Shown: positions 7,993 through 16,126, counted from the stretch's first letter. The stretch: 23,656 bases of DNA from Lachnospiraceae bacterium (GCA_004558185.1 SFDP01000051.1:1-23656), one strand, 5' to 3'. Notes: generated by a model from the letters alone, not told the origin. Translations and numbers: made by a program.

Positions 7993-9174
7993 TTACTCTG
8001 CTATGGTCACATTGTCTGCAAGATATTGGATAACCTTATCATGAATAAGTAGCTGCATCACATAGGCTTTGCCATAGCTTTGGGCAGTCGTTTCTCCAAG
8101 CTGGCCTACCTTTTCCTCATAATCTGCCTCGCTGATGGTTAAGCCGGCGTCAGTAAAGATATACTGATAGGTCAGATCCAGGGTGGAGCGAGCCTGGGAT
8201 TCTTCGGTAAGAGAGGTCTCAAATTCACTAAAGGACTTACCGGTGTAATCCTCGAAGCTGCTGTAAGGATAGCTTCCAGTGAAGGCATAATACATCTGAT
8301 TATAGCTTTCATAGTAGCTTTCCTGCTCATATTTTCCTATACCCTTTAAATATTTAATATGCTTTTCATTGTATCCGGTAGCCTTGGCACTATCCTGTAA
8401 TTTGGCCTCTATAGCGGCTTCCAGATTGGTGCGCTCGTTAGTTTCCTTCAAATAAGCCTTGTACTCTTCGGCAGTAGAAGCGTATTCGGAAAGATTCTCG
8501 GCTACGAATTCGTCAGTGAATTCAGGAGTAACATAGATACCATTTACGGTGACCTCAAAAACTGCCGCTTTGCCCTGAAGCTCCTGATTTTCATAATCAG
8601 CGGGGAAGGTAACATTTACCGTAACCTGATCGCCGGGATGGGAGCCCTCAAGCTGTGCCTCAAAGGTATCAATATAGCTGCCTGAACCAAGGGTCAAATC
8701 CGTGCCGGCTCCGCCGGTATCACCCCCCTCGAAGGCGATGCCGTCTACGGTGCCTACATAGTCGATGTTCAAGGTATCTCCATCCTTGGCAGTCAGGGCA
8801 GTGTCGTTCTCCAGAGCTTTATGCTGGGAAAGAAGAGAATCGATTTCGGCATTCAGTGCTTCCTCCGTATAGGTAATATCTTCCCGGGAAACAGATATAT
8901 TCTTATAGTCTAAGGCCTCCACATAGTCCAGTGGGTTTACCTCTTTGATGGTTCCGTTCTCATTCAGCATGGCACCGTAGTCGCTGCTGGCAACAGTCTG
9001 AGTAAACTGGCGGTAGATAAAGGTGGAAGCAGCAGCGATAAAAACAACTGCAAGAGCAGTTACAACAAGGATACCGATTAATCGGTTTCGCTTTGCTTCC
9101 TGTTTGGATTTCTTAATCTCCTCCCGGCGAGCCTGGCGCTTTGCCTGACTTTTACTGATTGTGTTTTCACTCAT
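7993..9174 (-). CDS. Membrane-anchored FKBP-type peptidyl-prolyl isomerase (trigger-factor-like)
   Basis: A 393-residue protein with a very basic N terminus (residues 8-31), one membrane segment (about 32-54), and an extracytoplasmic FKBP fold at about 131-213: GDTLNIDYVGTVDGIAFEGG, then LGSGSYIDTFEAQLEG and AAVFEVTVNGI. The remaining ~180 residues are helical and charged, resembling the substrate-cradling C-terminal domain of trigger factor. Lachnospiraceae commonly encode such TM-anchored trigger-factor-like proteins; a role in folding exported proteins at the outer membrane face is inferred. AGGAG lies about 10 bases before the ATG on the minus strand. It stands alone, with an extended -10 promoter at 9267-9275. 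Confidence 0.83.
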   Translation of the reverse strand: MSENTISKSQAKRQARREEIKKSKQEAKRNRLIGILVVTALAVVFIAAASTFIYRQFTQTVASSDYGAMLNENGTIKEVNPLDYVEALDYKNISVSREDITYTEEALNAEIDSLLSQHKALENDTALTAKDGDTLNIDYVGTVDGIAFEGGDTGGAGTDLTLGSGSYIDTFEAQLEGSHPGDQVTVNVTFPADYENQELQGKAAVFEVTVNGIYVTPEFTDEFVAENLSEYASTAEEYKAYLKETNERTNLEAAIEAKLQDSAKATGYNEKHIKYLKGIGKYEQESYYESYNQMYYAFTGSYPYSSFEDYTGKSFSEFETSLTEESQARSTLDLTYQYIFTDAGLTISEADYEEKVGQLGETTAQSYGKAYVMQLLIHDKVIQYLADNVTIAE

Positions 9175-9266
9175 GATCTCATTTCTCCTATTTCTATGAA
9201 ACTTTATAGAGCCTTAAGGGAGAAGAGGCTGCTTCATTCTCTCTGTCACTGCTCATAATTGTTTCC

Positions 9267-9275
9267 AGTATAACA
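9267..9275 (-). promoter_or_regulatory. Extended -10 promoter element for the FKBP-like gene
   Basis: On the minus strand TGTTATACT reads as an extended -10 (TGN plus TATACT), about 93 bases before the start at 9174. No good -35 box is present at the normal distance, as is usual for extended -10 promoters. Confidence 0.45.
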
Positions 9276-9389
9276 CAAGTTGATAAAATAGAATATGAAA
9301 AAAATGTGAAAATCCAGGATTTTTATGATTTAGGGCTCAAAAGGCATAAATCGTTCCTGCTTTCAGGATAGGAGTTTTTGTTTATTGAC

Positions 9390-9418
9390 TTGCAAAATGG
9401 ATGTAAACTGGGTAAGAT
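9390..9418 (+). promoter_or_regulatory. Promoter for the ABC transporter gene
   Basis: TTGCAA (9390-9395) and TAAGAT (9413-9418) are 17 bases apart, about 100 bases upstream of the ABC transporter. Just downstream is a small dyad GAGTA-atc-TACTC (about 9434-9446) and TTTGCA, complementary to TGCAAA in the -35 region; these could be operator elements, but no regulator gene is adjacent. Confidence 0.6.
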
Positions 9419-9518
9419 GGAAAGTATCTAATGTGGAGTAATCTACTCTGCTTTGCAGATAAAAAAACAGGACAGACTAAATGATAAATGGAGCTTGTGA
9501 AATCCCAGGAGGTGTATC

Positions 9519-11285
9519 ATGGAACAAAAGGAAAAGATATATTCAGCAAAGGAGCTTTTGAAACGCTTCATTCCCTATTTTAAACCCTATAAAGGAACTC
9601 TGTTTATGGACCTATTCTGTGCAGCCCTGACGACCCTGTGTGAACTGGTCTTACCTTTAATCATGCGCTATATTACTAATGAGGGTATACAGAATCTGGC
9701 GGCTCTTTCCGTAGGAGTTATTCTGAAGCTGGGAGGACTTTATCTGGTCTTACGCATTATTGACTGTATGGCGGGGCATTATATGCAGAATATGGGTCAT
9801 GTGATGGGAGCAAAGATTGAAACCGATATGAGAAGAGCTGCCTATGATCATCTGCAGAGACTGTCGGACACCTATTATAATAACACTAAGGTCGGACAGA
9901 TTATGGGCAGGATCACCAATGACCTCTTTGATGTTACGGAATTCTCCCATCATTGTCCCGAGGAGTTTTTTATTGCCGGAATTAAAGCTCTGGCAGCCTT
10001 TATTATCCTGGCCTTCATTAATTTACCGCTGACCTTGATCGTCTTCGTCATTATCCCCATTATGCTGTTTGTCTGTATGAAGCTGAACTTCAGGATGAAG
10101 GAAGGCTTTCGGAGGCAGAGAGGCCAGATAGGGGAATTAAATGCCCGTATTGAAGACAGCCTTCTGGGACAGAAGGTGGTAAAGGCCTTTGCCAACGAGG
10201 AAGTAGAGAAGGAGAAGTTTGAAACGGATAACAGCCGGTTTTTGGAAATCAAAAAAATGTCTTATTTATGTATGGCGGATTTTTATACTGCCGTAAAAAT
10301 GTTCGATGGTCTGATGTATCTGGCAGTGCTGGTAGCCGGAGGAATATTTCTGGTGAAGGGGATTATTCTTCCCGGTGATCTGGTGGCTTATCTGTTATAT
10401 GTGACCACACTGATAGCTACTATTCGAAAGATTATCGAGTTTGCAGAACAGTTTCAGAGAGGAATGACGGGAATTGAGCGCTTCTTTCAGATTATGGATG
10501 CAGATATTGAGATTTTTGATGAACCGGGAGCGGCTCCACTGATGGATCCTAAAGGGGAAATCGTATTTAAGGATGTGGAGTTTGAGTACCCTGATGATCA
10601 CAACCAGGTATTTCATCACCTGAACCTGACCATTAGACCCGGTGAAAAGGTGGCCATTGTGGGGCCTTCGGGCGGGGGAAAGACGACCCTGTGCAATCTG
10701 ATACCCCGCTTCTACAATGTAACCAGAGGCAATATTTTTCTTGACGGCAGAAATATCAAATCCATTACTTTAAAAAGCCTGAGAGAAAATATCGGCATGG
10801 TACAGCAGGAGGTCTATCTTTTTTCCGGCACGGTTTTTGAAAACATAGCCTATGGAAAAAAGAAGGCCACCATGGAAGAGGTGGTAGAGGCCGCTAAGCG
10901 TGCGGGGGCACATGAGTTCATTGAAAAATTGAAGGATGGTTATCATACCTATGTGGGAGAGAGGGGAGTTAAGCTGTCCGGAGGACAAAAACAGAGGATC
11001 AGCATAGCCCGGGTATTTTTAAAGAATCCTCCCATTATTATTTTGGATGAAGCAACCTCTGCCCTGGACAATGAAAGCGAGTTTGCAGTTGCAAAATCCC
11101 TGGCTGAGCTGTCTAAAGGGAGAACCACTCTCACCATAGCGCACCGATTGAGCAGCATCAAAAATGCAGACCGGATTCTGGTACTGACCCAGGAGGGAAT
11201 TGTAGAGGAAGGCAGCCATGATACTCTGCTGAAAAAAGAGGGAATGTACTATCAGTTCTATACTCTGGCAAATGCTTTAAAATAA
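9519..11285 (+). CDS. ABC transporter, fused permease/ATP-binding half-transporter (multidrug/lipid type)
   Basis: A 588-residue exporter half-transporter. An N-terminal six-helix membrane domain occupies about residues 20-310. The nucleotide-binding domain has Walker A GPSGGGKT (382-389), the Q-loop MVQQEVYLFSGTV (427-439), the signature LSGGQ (486-490), Walker B IIILDE (506-511) and the switch histidine H542 (AHRLSS). All catalytic residues are present, so it can hydrolyse ATP and would work as a homodimer or with a partner encoded elsewhere. The substrate cannot be read from sequence; the MsbA/BmrA-like class exports drugs, lipids or peptides. It has a near-perfect ribosome binding site AGGAGGTG (9507-9514) and its own promoter. 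Unlike many clostridial pairs of half-transporters, it is single. A hairpin repeat follows instead of a clear terminator. Confidence 0.9.
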   Translation: MEQKEKIYSAKELLKRFIPYFKPYKGTLFMDLFCAALTTLCELVLPLIMRYITNEGIQNLAALSVGVILKLGGLYLVLRIIDCMAGHYMQNMGHVMGAKIETDMRRAAYDHLQRLSDTYYNNTKVGQIMGRITNDLFDVTEFSHHCPEEFFIAGIKALAAFIILAFINLPLTLIVFVIIPIMLFVCMKLNFRMKEGFRRQRGQIGELNARIEDSLLGQKVVKAFANEEVEKEKFETDNSRFLEIKKMSYLCMADFYTAVKMFDGLMYLAVLVAGGIFLVKGIILPGDLVAYLLYVTTLIATIRKIIEFAEQFQRGMTGIERFFQIMDADIEIFDEPGAAPLMDPKGEIVFKDVEFEYPDDHNQVFHHLNLTIRPGEKVAIVGPSGGGKTTLCNLIPRFYNVTRGNIFLDGRNIKSITLKSLRENIGMVQQEVYLFSGTVFENIAYGKKKATMEEVVEAAKRAGAHEFIEKLKDGYHTYVGERGVKLSGGQKQRISIARVFLKNPPIIILDEATSALDNESEFAVAKSLAELSKGRTTLTIAHRLSSIKNADRILVLTQEGIVEEGSHDTLLKKEGMYYQFYTLANALK

Positions 11286-11294
11286 AAAAATAAG

Positions 11295-11437
11295 GTAACT
11301 ATTCAGAACCCCATTCGCAAAATCGCTGCTTGGCAGCTTTCCTTTTGCTCATGTGGTTACTTCGCCATATAAATTTACCCTTCTGTTTGAATACAAGCAT
11401 TCACAGAATGTAAATTTGCATGGCTCTGAATAGTTAC
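11295..11437 (+). repeat. Full copy of the GTAACTATTCAG intergenic hairpin repeat
   Basis: A 143-bp element bounded by 16-bp terminal inverted repeats: left GTAACTATTCAGAACC, right GGCTCTGAATAGTTAC, with one mismatch. Inside are a GCTGC-ttg-GCAGC hairpin, a conserved block TTTCCTTTTGCTCATG then TGGTTACTTCG, and a second hairpin (GCCAT, then AATTTAC pairing with GTAAATT, then ATGGC). No coding capacity. Related copies are at 17125-17220 (inverted, half) and 19887-20039, with fragments at 529-557 and 1582-1610. Confidence 0.75.
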
Positions 11438-11479
11438 AAAATAAGAATAAATAATTTCCCCAAAGTGTGTCAAATAAGG

Positions 11480-11485
11480 TATAAT
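11480..11485 (+). promoter_or_regulatory. -10 box for the RNase/thyA/folA gene string
   Basis: A perfect TATAAT lies 63 bases before the beta-CASP gene start. No strong -35 is seen at 17 bases. It lies about 40 bases after the end of the hairpin repeat. Confidence 0.45.
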
Positions 11486-11547
11486 AAAAGAAAAGGCAGA
11501 TTTTGTCGATGACTGAACAGAATTTGTCACATCTGGGAGGTGTTTAC

Positions 11548-13149
11548 ATGGAACTAATGTTTATTGGAGCAGCCCATGAGGTAACCGGCAGTTGCCACTA
11601 CCTGCAGGTGGGGAAAAAGCATATTTTGGTGGATTACGGTATGGAGCAGGGCGTGAATTATTTTGAAAATGCCCCTCTCCCGGTAGATGAAGCACTTATT
11701 GACTATGTGTTTTTGACCCATGCCCATGTGGATCATTCAGGTATGCTGCCGCATCTGTATGCCAGAGGTTTCCGGGGACAGATTTTTATGACGGAGGCTA
11801 CAGCGGATTTGTGCAGCATTATGCTGAGAGACTGTGCACATATTCAGATGCAGGAGGCTGAGTGGAAGAATCGGAAGGCAAAGCGAGGCGGTATAGCGAC
11901 ATCAGAGCCATTGTACACGATGGAAGATGCAGACGGAGTAATCAAAAAAATTGTGCCCTGTCCGTATGATCGGATCATTCAGGTAGATGAGGGGATACAG
12001 ATTCGATTTACGGATATTGGACATCTGCTCGGTTCTTCCAGTATTGAGGTCTGGGCAACCCAGGGGGAGGAAACCAGGAAGCTGGTCTTTTCCGGGGATA
12101 TAGGCAACCTGCATCAGCCCCTGATCAAGGATCCGGCATTTACAGAGGAAGCGGATTACATTGTGATGGAATCCACCTATGGGGACAGAATCCATGCCAA
12201 GGAACGCCCTGATTATGTGGCAGAATTGTCACGTATTATCCAAAGAACCTTTGACCGGGGAGGAAATGTGGTCATTCCTTCCTTTGCGGTAGGCCGGACT
12301 CAGGAGATGCTGTATTTTCTCCGCCAGATCAAGGAGGAGCATCGTATCATCGGTTTTGACCATTTTGAGGTCTATGTGGACAGTCCTCTGGCCGTAGAGG
12401 CTACCGGAATTTTTCACAACAATATTTATAATTGCTATGATGAAGAGGCCATGGAGCTGGTACAAAAGGGAATTAATCCGATTGCCTTTCCGGGACTGCG
12501 TCTTTCCGTAACCAGTGATGAATCCAAGGCAATTAATTTTAACACTGATCCCAAGGTGATTCTGTCGGCCTCCGGAATGTGTGAGGCAGGCCGGATTAGA
12601 CATCACCTGAAGCATAATCTTTGGAGAAAGGAATCCACTATATTATTTGTAGGCTATCAGGCGGTAGGAACACTGGGACGGATTCTTCTGGAGGGAGCAG
12701 AAGAGGTAAAACTTTTCGGAGAGCCGATCAGTGTAAAGGCTGATGTCGTTCAGCTTGCAGGTATTAGCGGCCACGCAGATAAAAATGGCTTATTACGCTG
12801 GGTGCAGGGCTTTAAGCAAAAGCCTGATCGGATTTTTGTGGTTCATGGAGAGGACAGTGTATGTCAGGCATTTACACAGTGTCTGATTGATGAGTATGAT
12901 CAGGATGCCTATGCACCCTACAGCGGAACCAGATTTGATTTGATCAGGAACGAATTTATTTTGGAAACGGAGCCTGTTCCTTTTGAAAAGAAACCTAAGA
13001 CCAGGGCGGTATCCGATGTCTTTGCAAGACTTCTGGCAGCAGGACAGCGTTTACTGGCAGTTATTTCACGAAACGAAGGCGGAACCAACAAGGATTTGGC
13101 CAAGTTTGCAGATCAGATTAATTCTCTTTGTGACAGATGGGACAGATAA
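11548..13149 (+). CDS. MBL-fold beta-CASP RNA-processing metallo-exonuclease
   Basis: A 533-residue protein of the metallo-beta-lactamase/beta-CASP class. Metal ligands are HAHVDH (58-63), H159 (DIGHL) and D184 (FSGDIG). Beta-CASP motifs follow: E208 (MESTYGDR), PSFAVGRTQEML (244-255), SASGMCEAGRIRHHL (340-354) and SGHAD with H409. Members of this bacterial group are RNases of the YsgI/Ydaf-like and CPSF73-like sort; RNA is the most likely substrate, though this group is not RNase J. The ~65-residue C-terminal tail is unassigned. Start at 11548 rather than ATG 11503 because GGGAGGTG (11535-11542) precedes it and the beta-strand MELMFIGAAHEVTGS begins properly there. The thymidylate synthase gene follows after 22 bases, indicating cotranscription. 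Confidence 0.85.
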   Translation: MELMFIGAAHEVTGSCHYLQVGKKHILVDYGMEQGVNYFENAPLPVDEALIDYVFLTHAHVDHSGMLPHLYARGFRGQIFMTEATADLCSIMLRDCAHIQMQEAEWKNRKAKRGGIATSEPLYTMEDADGVIKKIVPCPYDRIIQVDEGIQIRFTDIGHLLGSSSIEVWATQGEETRKLVFSGDIGNLHQPLIKDPAFTEEADYIVMESTYGDRIHAKERPDYVAELSRIIQRTFDRGGNVVIPSFAVGRTQEMLYFLRQIKEEHRIIGFDHFEVYVDSPLAVEATGIFHNNIYNCYDEEAMELVQKGINPIAFPGLRLSVTSDESKAINFNTDPKVILSASGMCEAGRIRHHLKHNLWRKESTILFVGYQAVGTLGRILLEGAEEVKLFGEPISVKADVVQLAGISGHADKNGLLRWVQGFKQKPDRIFVVHGEDSVCQAFTQCLIDEYDQDAYAPYSGTRFDLIRNEFILETEPVPFEKKPKTRAVSDVFARLLAAGQRLLAVISRNEGGTNKDLAKFADQINSLCDRWDR

Positions 13150-13171
13150 AGTAAGGAAACGGGAGGTAAGG

Positions 13172-14020
13172 ATGAGTCTGGCAGATCAGCTTTTTATCAA
13201 TATGTGCAGGGATATTCTGGAGAATGGAACCAGTACAGAGGGAGAGAAGGTAAGGCCCAAATGGCCTGATGGAACACCGGCCTATACCATCAAAAAGTTC
13301 GGAGTGATTAACCGCTACAATCTTCAGGAGGAATTTCCGCTTCTGACTTTGCGGAAAACGGCTCTCAAATCAGCCACAGATGAAATGCTCTGGATATGGC
13401 AGCAGAAGTCCAACAATATCCATGATCTGCACAGCCATATCTGGGATGAATGGGCAGATGAGAACGGTTCCATCGGCAAGGCCTATGGCTATCAGATGGG
13501 AGTAAAGCATCAGTACAGGGAAGGGATGATGGATCAGGTGGACAGAGTGATTTATGACTTGAAGAATAATCCCTTCAGTCGAAGGATCATGACCAACCTT
13601 TATGTGCATCAGGATTTACATGAAATGAACCTGTATCCCTGTGCCTACAGCATGACCTTTAATGTCACCCAGAAAAAGGGAGAGGACAGACTTACATTGA
13701 ATGCAGTGCTGAATCAGCGCTCCCAGGATGTGCTTGCAGCCAATAACTGGAATGTTGTGCAGTATTCCGTACTCATGCATATGCTGGCTCAGGTCTGTGA
13801 TATGCAGGTGGGAGAGCTGGTACACGTTATTGCAGATGCACATATTTACGACCGGCATATTCCCATTATTAAAGAGCTGATCAGCCGTCCTGCCTTTCCG
13901 GCACCCAAATTTACGCTGAACCCCGAGGTGAAGGACTTTTATGAATTTACCCGTCATGATGTAGGCGTGGAGAACTATCAGACCGGAGAGCAGATTTTGA
14001 ATATTCCGGTGGCAATTTAG
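13172..14020 (+). CDS. thyA: Thymidylate synthase
   Basis: A 282-residue thymidylate synthase, which methylates dUMP to dTMP with methylene-tetrahydrofolate and releases dihydrofolate. The catalytic cysteine is Cys157 in NLYPCAYSMTFNV; the phosphate/dUMP-binding block is QRSQDVLAANNWN (182-194) and the late block is DAHIYDRH (222-229). The PCAY context and the WQQKSNNIHDL stretch place it nearer to the Bacillus/phage phi3T type than to the Escherichia coli type, which has PCH. The C terminus ends in a hydrophobic ...IPVAI, as the family needs for closing over the substrate. ATG 13172 was chosen because GGGAGGT (13161-13167) precedes it; the open frame runs further upstream inside the previous gene but that part is a shadow. 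Followed by dihydrofolate reductase. Confidence 0.95.
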   Translation: MSLADQLFINMCRDILENGTSTEGEKVRPKWPDGTPAYTIKKFGVINRYNLQEEFPLLTLRKTALKSATDEMLWIWQQKSNNIHDLHSHIWDEWADENGSIGKAYGYQMGVKHQYREGMMDQVDRVIYDLKNNPFSRRIMTNLYVHQDLHEMNLYPCAYSMTFNVTQKKGEDRLTLNAVLNQRSQDVLAANNWNVVQYSVLMHMLAQVCDMQVGELVHVIADAHIYDRHIPIIKELISRPAFPAPKFTLNPEVKDFYEFTRHDVGVENYQTGEQILNIPVAI

Positions 14021-14030
14021 AGAAAAAGAG

Positions 14031-14093
14031 GTAACCGTTCGGCACAGATACGGATTAAAACGCTGCTGAGGCAGCAGAATGAGAGGAAAAATG
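14031..14093 (+). repeat. Repeat leader carrying hairpin, ribosome binding site and start codon (copy 1, before folA)
   Basis: 14052-14093 matches 15427-15468 at 37 of 42 positions, including GGATTAAAA, a GCTGC-nnnn-GCAGC hairpin, AGAATGAGAGGAAAA and the ATG. The four loop bases and one flanking base differ while the stem is kept. The upstream part, GTAACCGTTCGGCACAGATA, resembles the sequence at 20482 and the ends of the larger hairpin family. It fills the gap between thyA and folA. Confidence 0.7.
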
Positions 14094-14582
14094 AATCTGA
14101 TTGTTGCGGTAGATGAGAATTGGGCTATTGGATATAAGAATGAATTGTTGATTAGAATTCCGGCAGATATGAAAATGTTTCGGCAGGAGACTACGGGGAA
14201 GGTGGTGGTATTGGGAAGAAAGACGCTGGAAACCTTTCCGGGAGGAAAACCATTAAAAGACAGAACCAATATTATTCTTTCCCGGGAGGCTGATTACCGG
14301 ACAGAAGGAGCCCTAGTGGCGCATTCTGTGGAGGAGCTGCTGGAAATGCTGAAGCCCTATAACAGCAGTGAGATCTATGTCATTGGCGGAGAGAGCATTT
14401 ACCGTCAGCTTTTACCCTATTGCAATACTGCCCATGTTACAAAAATTGACAGATCCTATTCGGCAGATACCTGGTTCCCGAGTCTGGACAAAGACCCGCA
14501 GTGGAAGGTTACTGCCGAAAGTGATGAACAAAGTTATTTTGATACAACCTACCGTTTTGTAAAATATGAGAGAATCAGGTAG
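14091..14582 (+). CDS. folA: Dihydrofolate reductase
   Basis: A 163-residue dihydrofolate reductase that regenerates tetrahydrofolate from the dihydrofolate made by the preceding thymidylate synthase. Visible landmarks are the N-terminal NLIVAVDENWAIGYKNELL, the acidic catalytic residue D26 in IPADMKMF, the NADPH-binding GRKTLETFP and the VIGGESIYRQLLP block. Length is usual. ATG 14091 is used in place of ATG 14079 because GAGAGG lies immediately upstream and the first beta-strand then begins at residue 2; the same repeat context supplies the start of the gene at 15466. Convergent with the regulator gene that ends at 14596, with only 13 bases between them and no obvious terminator. Confidence 0.93.
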   Translation: MNLIVAVDENWAIGYKNELLIRIPADMKMFRQETTGKVVVLGRKTLETFPGGKPLKDRTNIILSREADYRTEGALVAHSVEELLEMLKPYNSSEIYVIGGESIYRQLLPYCNTAHVTKIDRSYSADTWFPSLDKDPQWKVTAESDEQSYFDTTYRFVKYERIR

Positions 14583-14595
14583 GAGAAAAACAGGG

Positions 14596-14895
14596 CTATG
14601 CTTTGGGCAAGATGCTTATTCGCTCAAATACCATTTCATAGCCATCGTTGCCATAATTTAAAGATCGGTTCACTCGGCTGATGGTAGCAGTAGAGGCACC
14701 GGTCTTTTCTGCAATTTCCAGATAAGTCTTGTGATCCTTCAGCATGGCAGCGACCTCAAATCTCTGGGAAAGGGACAGCAGCTCATTTACGGTACAAAGG
14801 TCTTCAAAAAAGCTATAGCATTCTTCTTTGTTTTTTAACGATAAAATAGCCTCGAACAGATGGTCTACCGTTTCTGTTTTTAATTTTTTATTCAT
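14596..14895 (-). CDS. YerC/YecD family TrpR-related DNA-binding protein
   Basis: A 99-residue all-helical protein of the TrpR-like YerC/YecD family. The core LCTVNELLSLSQRFEVAAML followed by YLEIAEKTGASTATISRVNRSL is the family helix-turn-helix. Members occur throughout Firmicutes and are presumed small transcription factors; no ligand is established. GAGG lies about 8 bases before the ATG on the minus strand, and a consensus-like promoter is at 14942-14970. It is a single gene, convergent with folA. Confidence 0.9.
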   Translation of the reverse strand: MNKKLKTETVDHLFEAILSLKNKEECYSFFEDLCTVNELLSLSQRFEVAAMLKDHKTYLEIAEKTGASTATISRVNRSLNYGNDGYEMVFERISILPKA

Positions 14896-14941
14896 AAAGC
14901 ATCCTCACTTTCTTTTTTACCGTAAAAGACTTCTGTGAGAA

Positions 14942-14970
14942 ATTTTAACATACTAAAGTTTTAAAGTAAA
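14942..14970 (-). promoter_or_regulatory. Promoter for the YerC/YecD gene
   Basis: On the minus strand TTTACT (14965-14970) and TAAAAT (14942-14947) are separated by 17 bases, with a TGN extension directly before the -10. The predicted transcript starts about 40 bases before the ATG. Confidence 0.6.
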
Positions 14971-15065
14971 GAAGAACAAATTCAGAAAATATAAAATAAA
15001 TCTAAACTGTAAGCCAGCATGGAAGATTCGTGAGTATTGCTAATTGTAAAGTTATTTTTATTACT

Positions 15066-15215
15066 ATATAATGATGTTAGGGTCAAAAGCCCTTAACTAT
15101 GATACCTACGGATTGTTACGTACTTCGTACTCCCACAATCCTGCAAAATATTCGCATATCGTGGTGCTTACAAGCTCATGTGGGTTCAGACCTTTTGACC
15201 CTGGTATCATATAAT
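15066..15215. repeat. 150-bp inverted-repeat element (MITE-like)
   Basis: The outer arms AGGGTCAAAAG (15079-15089) and CTTTTGACCCT (15192-15202) are perfect inverted repeats, extended outward by matching ATGAT/ATCAT and AT-rich ends. Inside, GGATTGT and ACAATCC flank a GTAC-ttc-GTAC core, and ATGATACC recurs. It has no coding capacity and occupies the middle of the 570-base gap between the YerC/YecD and DUF1836 genes. The rest of that gap (15216-15426) shows no clear gene or promoter. Confidence 0.65.
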
Positions 15216-15426
15216 GACTGAGGAACGGTTTTAAATTGACTAAACCATAGCACTTGTCTGTTTTCCCGATAGCACAGGACAACAATCTTCAGCATAGCCT
15301 GCTGCGCCTACGTTTTTGAACATGCACTCTCGAATCCAGATTCTGTGCGAAACATAAAGGCATTTAGTGTGGATTATACTAGTTTTTTGCCATTCACTTG
15401 AAAGGGCTCTGAAAGTGGAGTGGCTG

Positions 15427-15468
15427 GGATTAAAATGCTGCCATGGCAGCAGAATGAGAGGAAAAATG
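15427..15468 (+). repeat. Repeat leader carrying hairpin, ribosome binding site and start codon (copy 2, before DUF1836 gene)
   Basis: Second copy of the 42-base block described at 14052-14093. The hairpin stem GCTGC/GCAGC, the spacer AGAATGAGAGGAAAA and the ATG are identical; the loop is CATG here and TGAG in the other copy. Confidence 0.7.
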
Positions 15469-16068
15469 GAAGTAAATATACAGCAGATACTGGACAATAT
15501 GATGAAGAGAGTTGATCAGCTTACTTATATTCGTACAGAAGAAATCCCTAATATTGAATTGTACATGGATCAGGTATTAACCTTTATGAATGAAAGGCTT
15601 CGCCATACAACGAGAAATCCCGAGGAGGATAAAATCCTGACGAAGACCATGATTAATAATTATGCCAAAAGCGATCTTTTACCCCCACCTAACAGGAAAA
15701 AGTATTCCAAGGATCATATTTTGCTGCTGCTGTTTATCTATTATTTTAAAGGTGTACTTTCGATCAATGATACCAGAGAGATTTTGGGAAATATTTCTGA
15801 AAAATGGTTTGACGGTAAGAACGATTATGGTCTGGAAGACATTTATAATGAAGTTTTTCGTATGGAACCGGGGCAGATTGAACTGCTTCGCAAGGATATT
15901 TATGACAAATTTTCTCTGGCAGAAACGACCTTTGCGGAGGCACCCGAGGATGCACAGGAATTTCTTCGCTTCTTTTCCTTCATCTGTCTTTTGAGCTTTG
16001 ATGTTTATGTAAAACGAATGCTTATTGAATCGGCTATCGATGAGCTTTGCTGCTGGAAAAAGCGCTGA
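15466..16068 (+). CDS. DUF1836 domain-containing putative regulator
   Basis: A 200-residue protein with the DUF1836 pattern: TKTMINNYAKSDLLPPP (59-75), then RKKYSKDHILLLLFIYYFKG (77-96) and SINDTREIL (99-107). The first part resembles the MerR-like winged helix in which a polar recognition region is followed by Y-(S/T)-xx-(D/H)-(I/L). DUF1836 proteins are widespread in Firmicutes and presumed DNA-binding, with no known target. The start at ATG 15466 is set by the GAGAGG in the repeat leader; the open frame extends upstream but lacks family sequence. The substrate-binding lipoprotein gene follows after 58 bases. Confidence 0.85.
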   Translation: MEVNIQQILDNMMKRVDQLTYIRTEEIPNIELYMDQVLTFMNERLRHTTRNPEEDKILTKTMINNYAKSDLLPPPNRKKYSKDHILLLLFIYYFKGVLSINDTREILGNISEKWFDGKNDYGLEDIYNEVFRMEPGQIELLRKDIYDKFSLAETTFAEAPEDAQEFLRFFSFICLLSFDVYVKRMLIESAIDELCCWKKR

Positions 16069-16126
16069 CAGGAACACATCGGTAAAAGGAGCGTATCATA
16101 TACCATCAGTCATTTAGGAGGATTCT

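Noticed and set aside
11295..11437. Intrinsic terminator for the ABC transporter
   Set aside because: The hairpins here lack an adjoining T-run of useful length; the repeat-element explanation fits better, although readthrough could be lowered.
13616..14269. Minus-strand frame of 217 codons across thyA and folA
   Set aside because: Spans two clear genes and an intergenic repeat on the other strand, with no family features.
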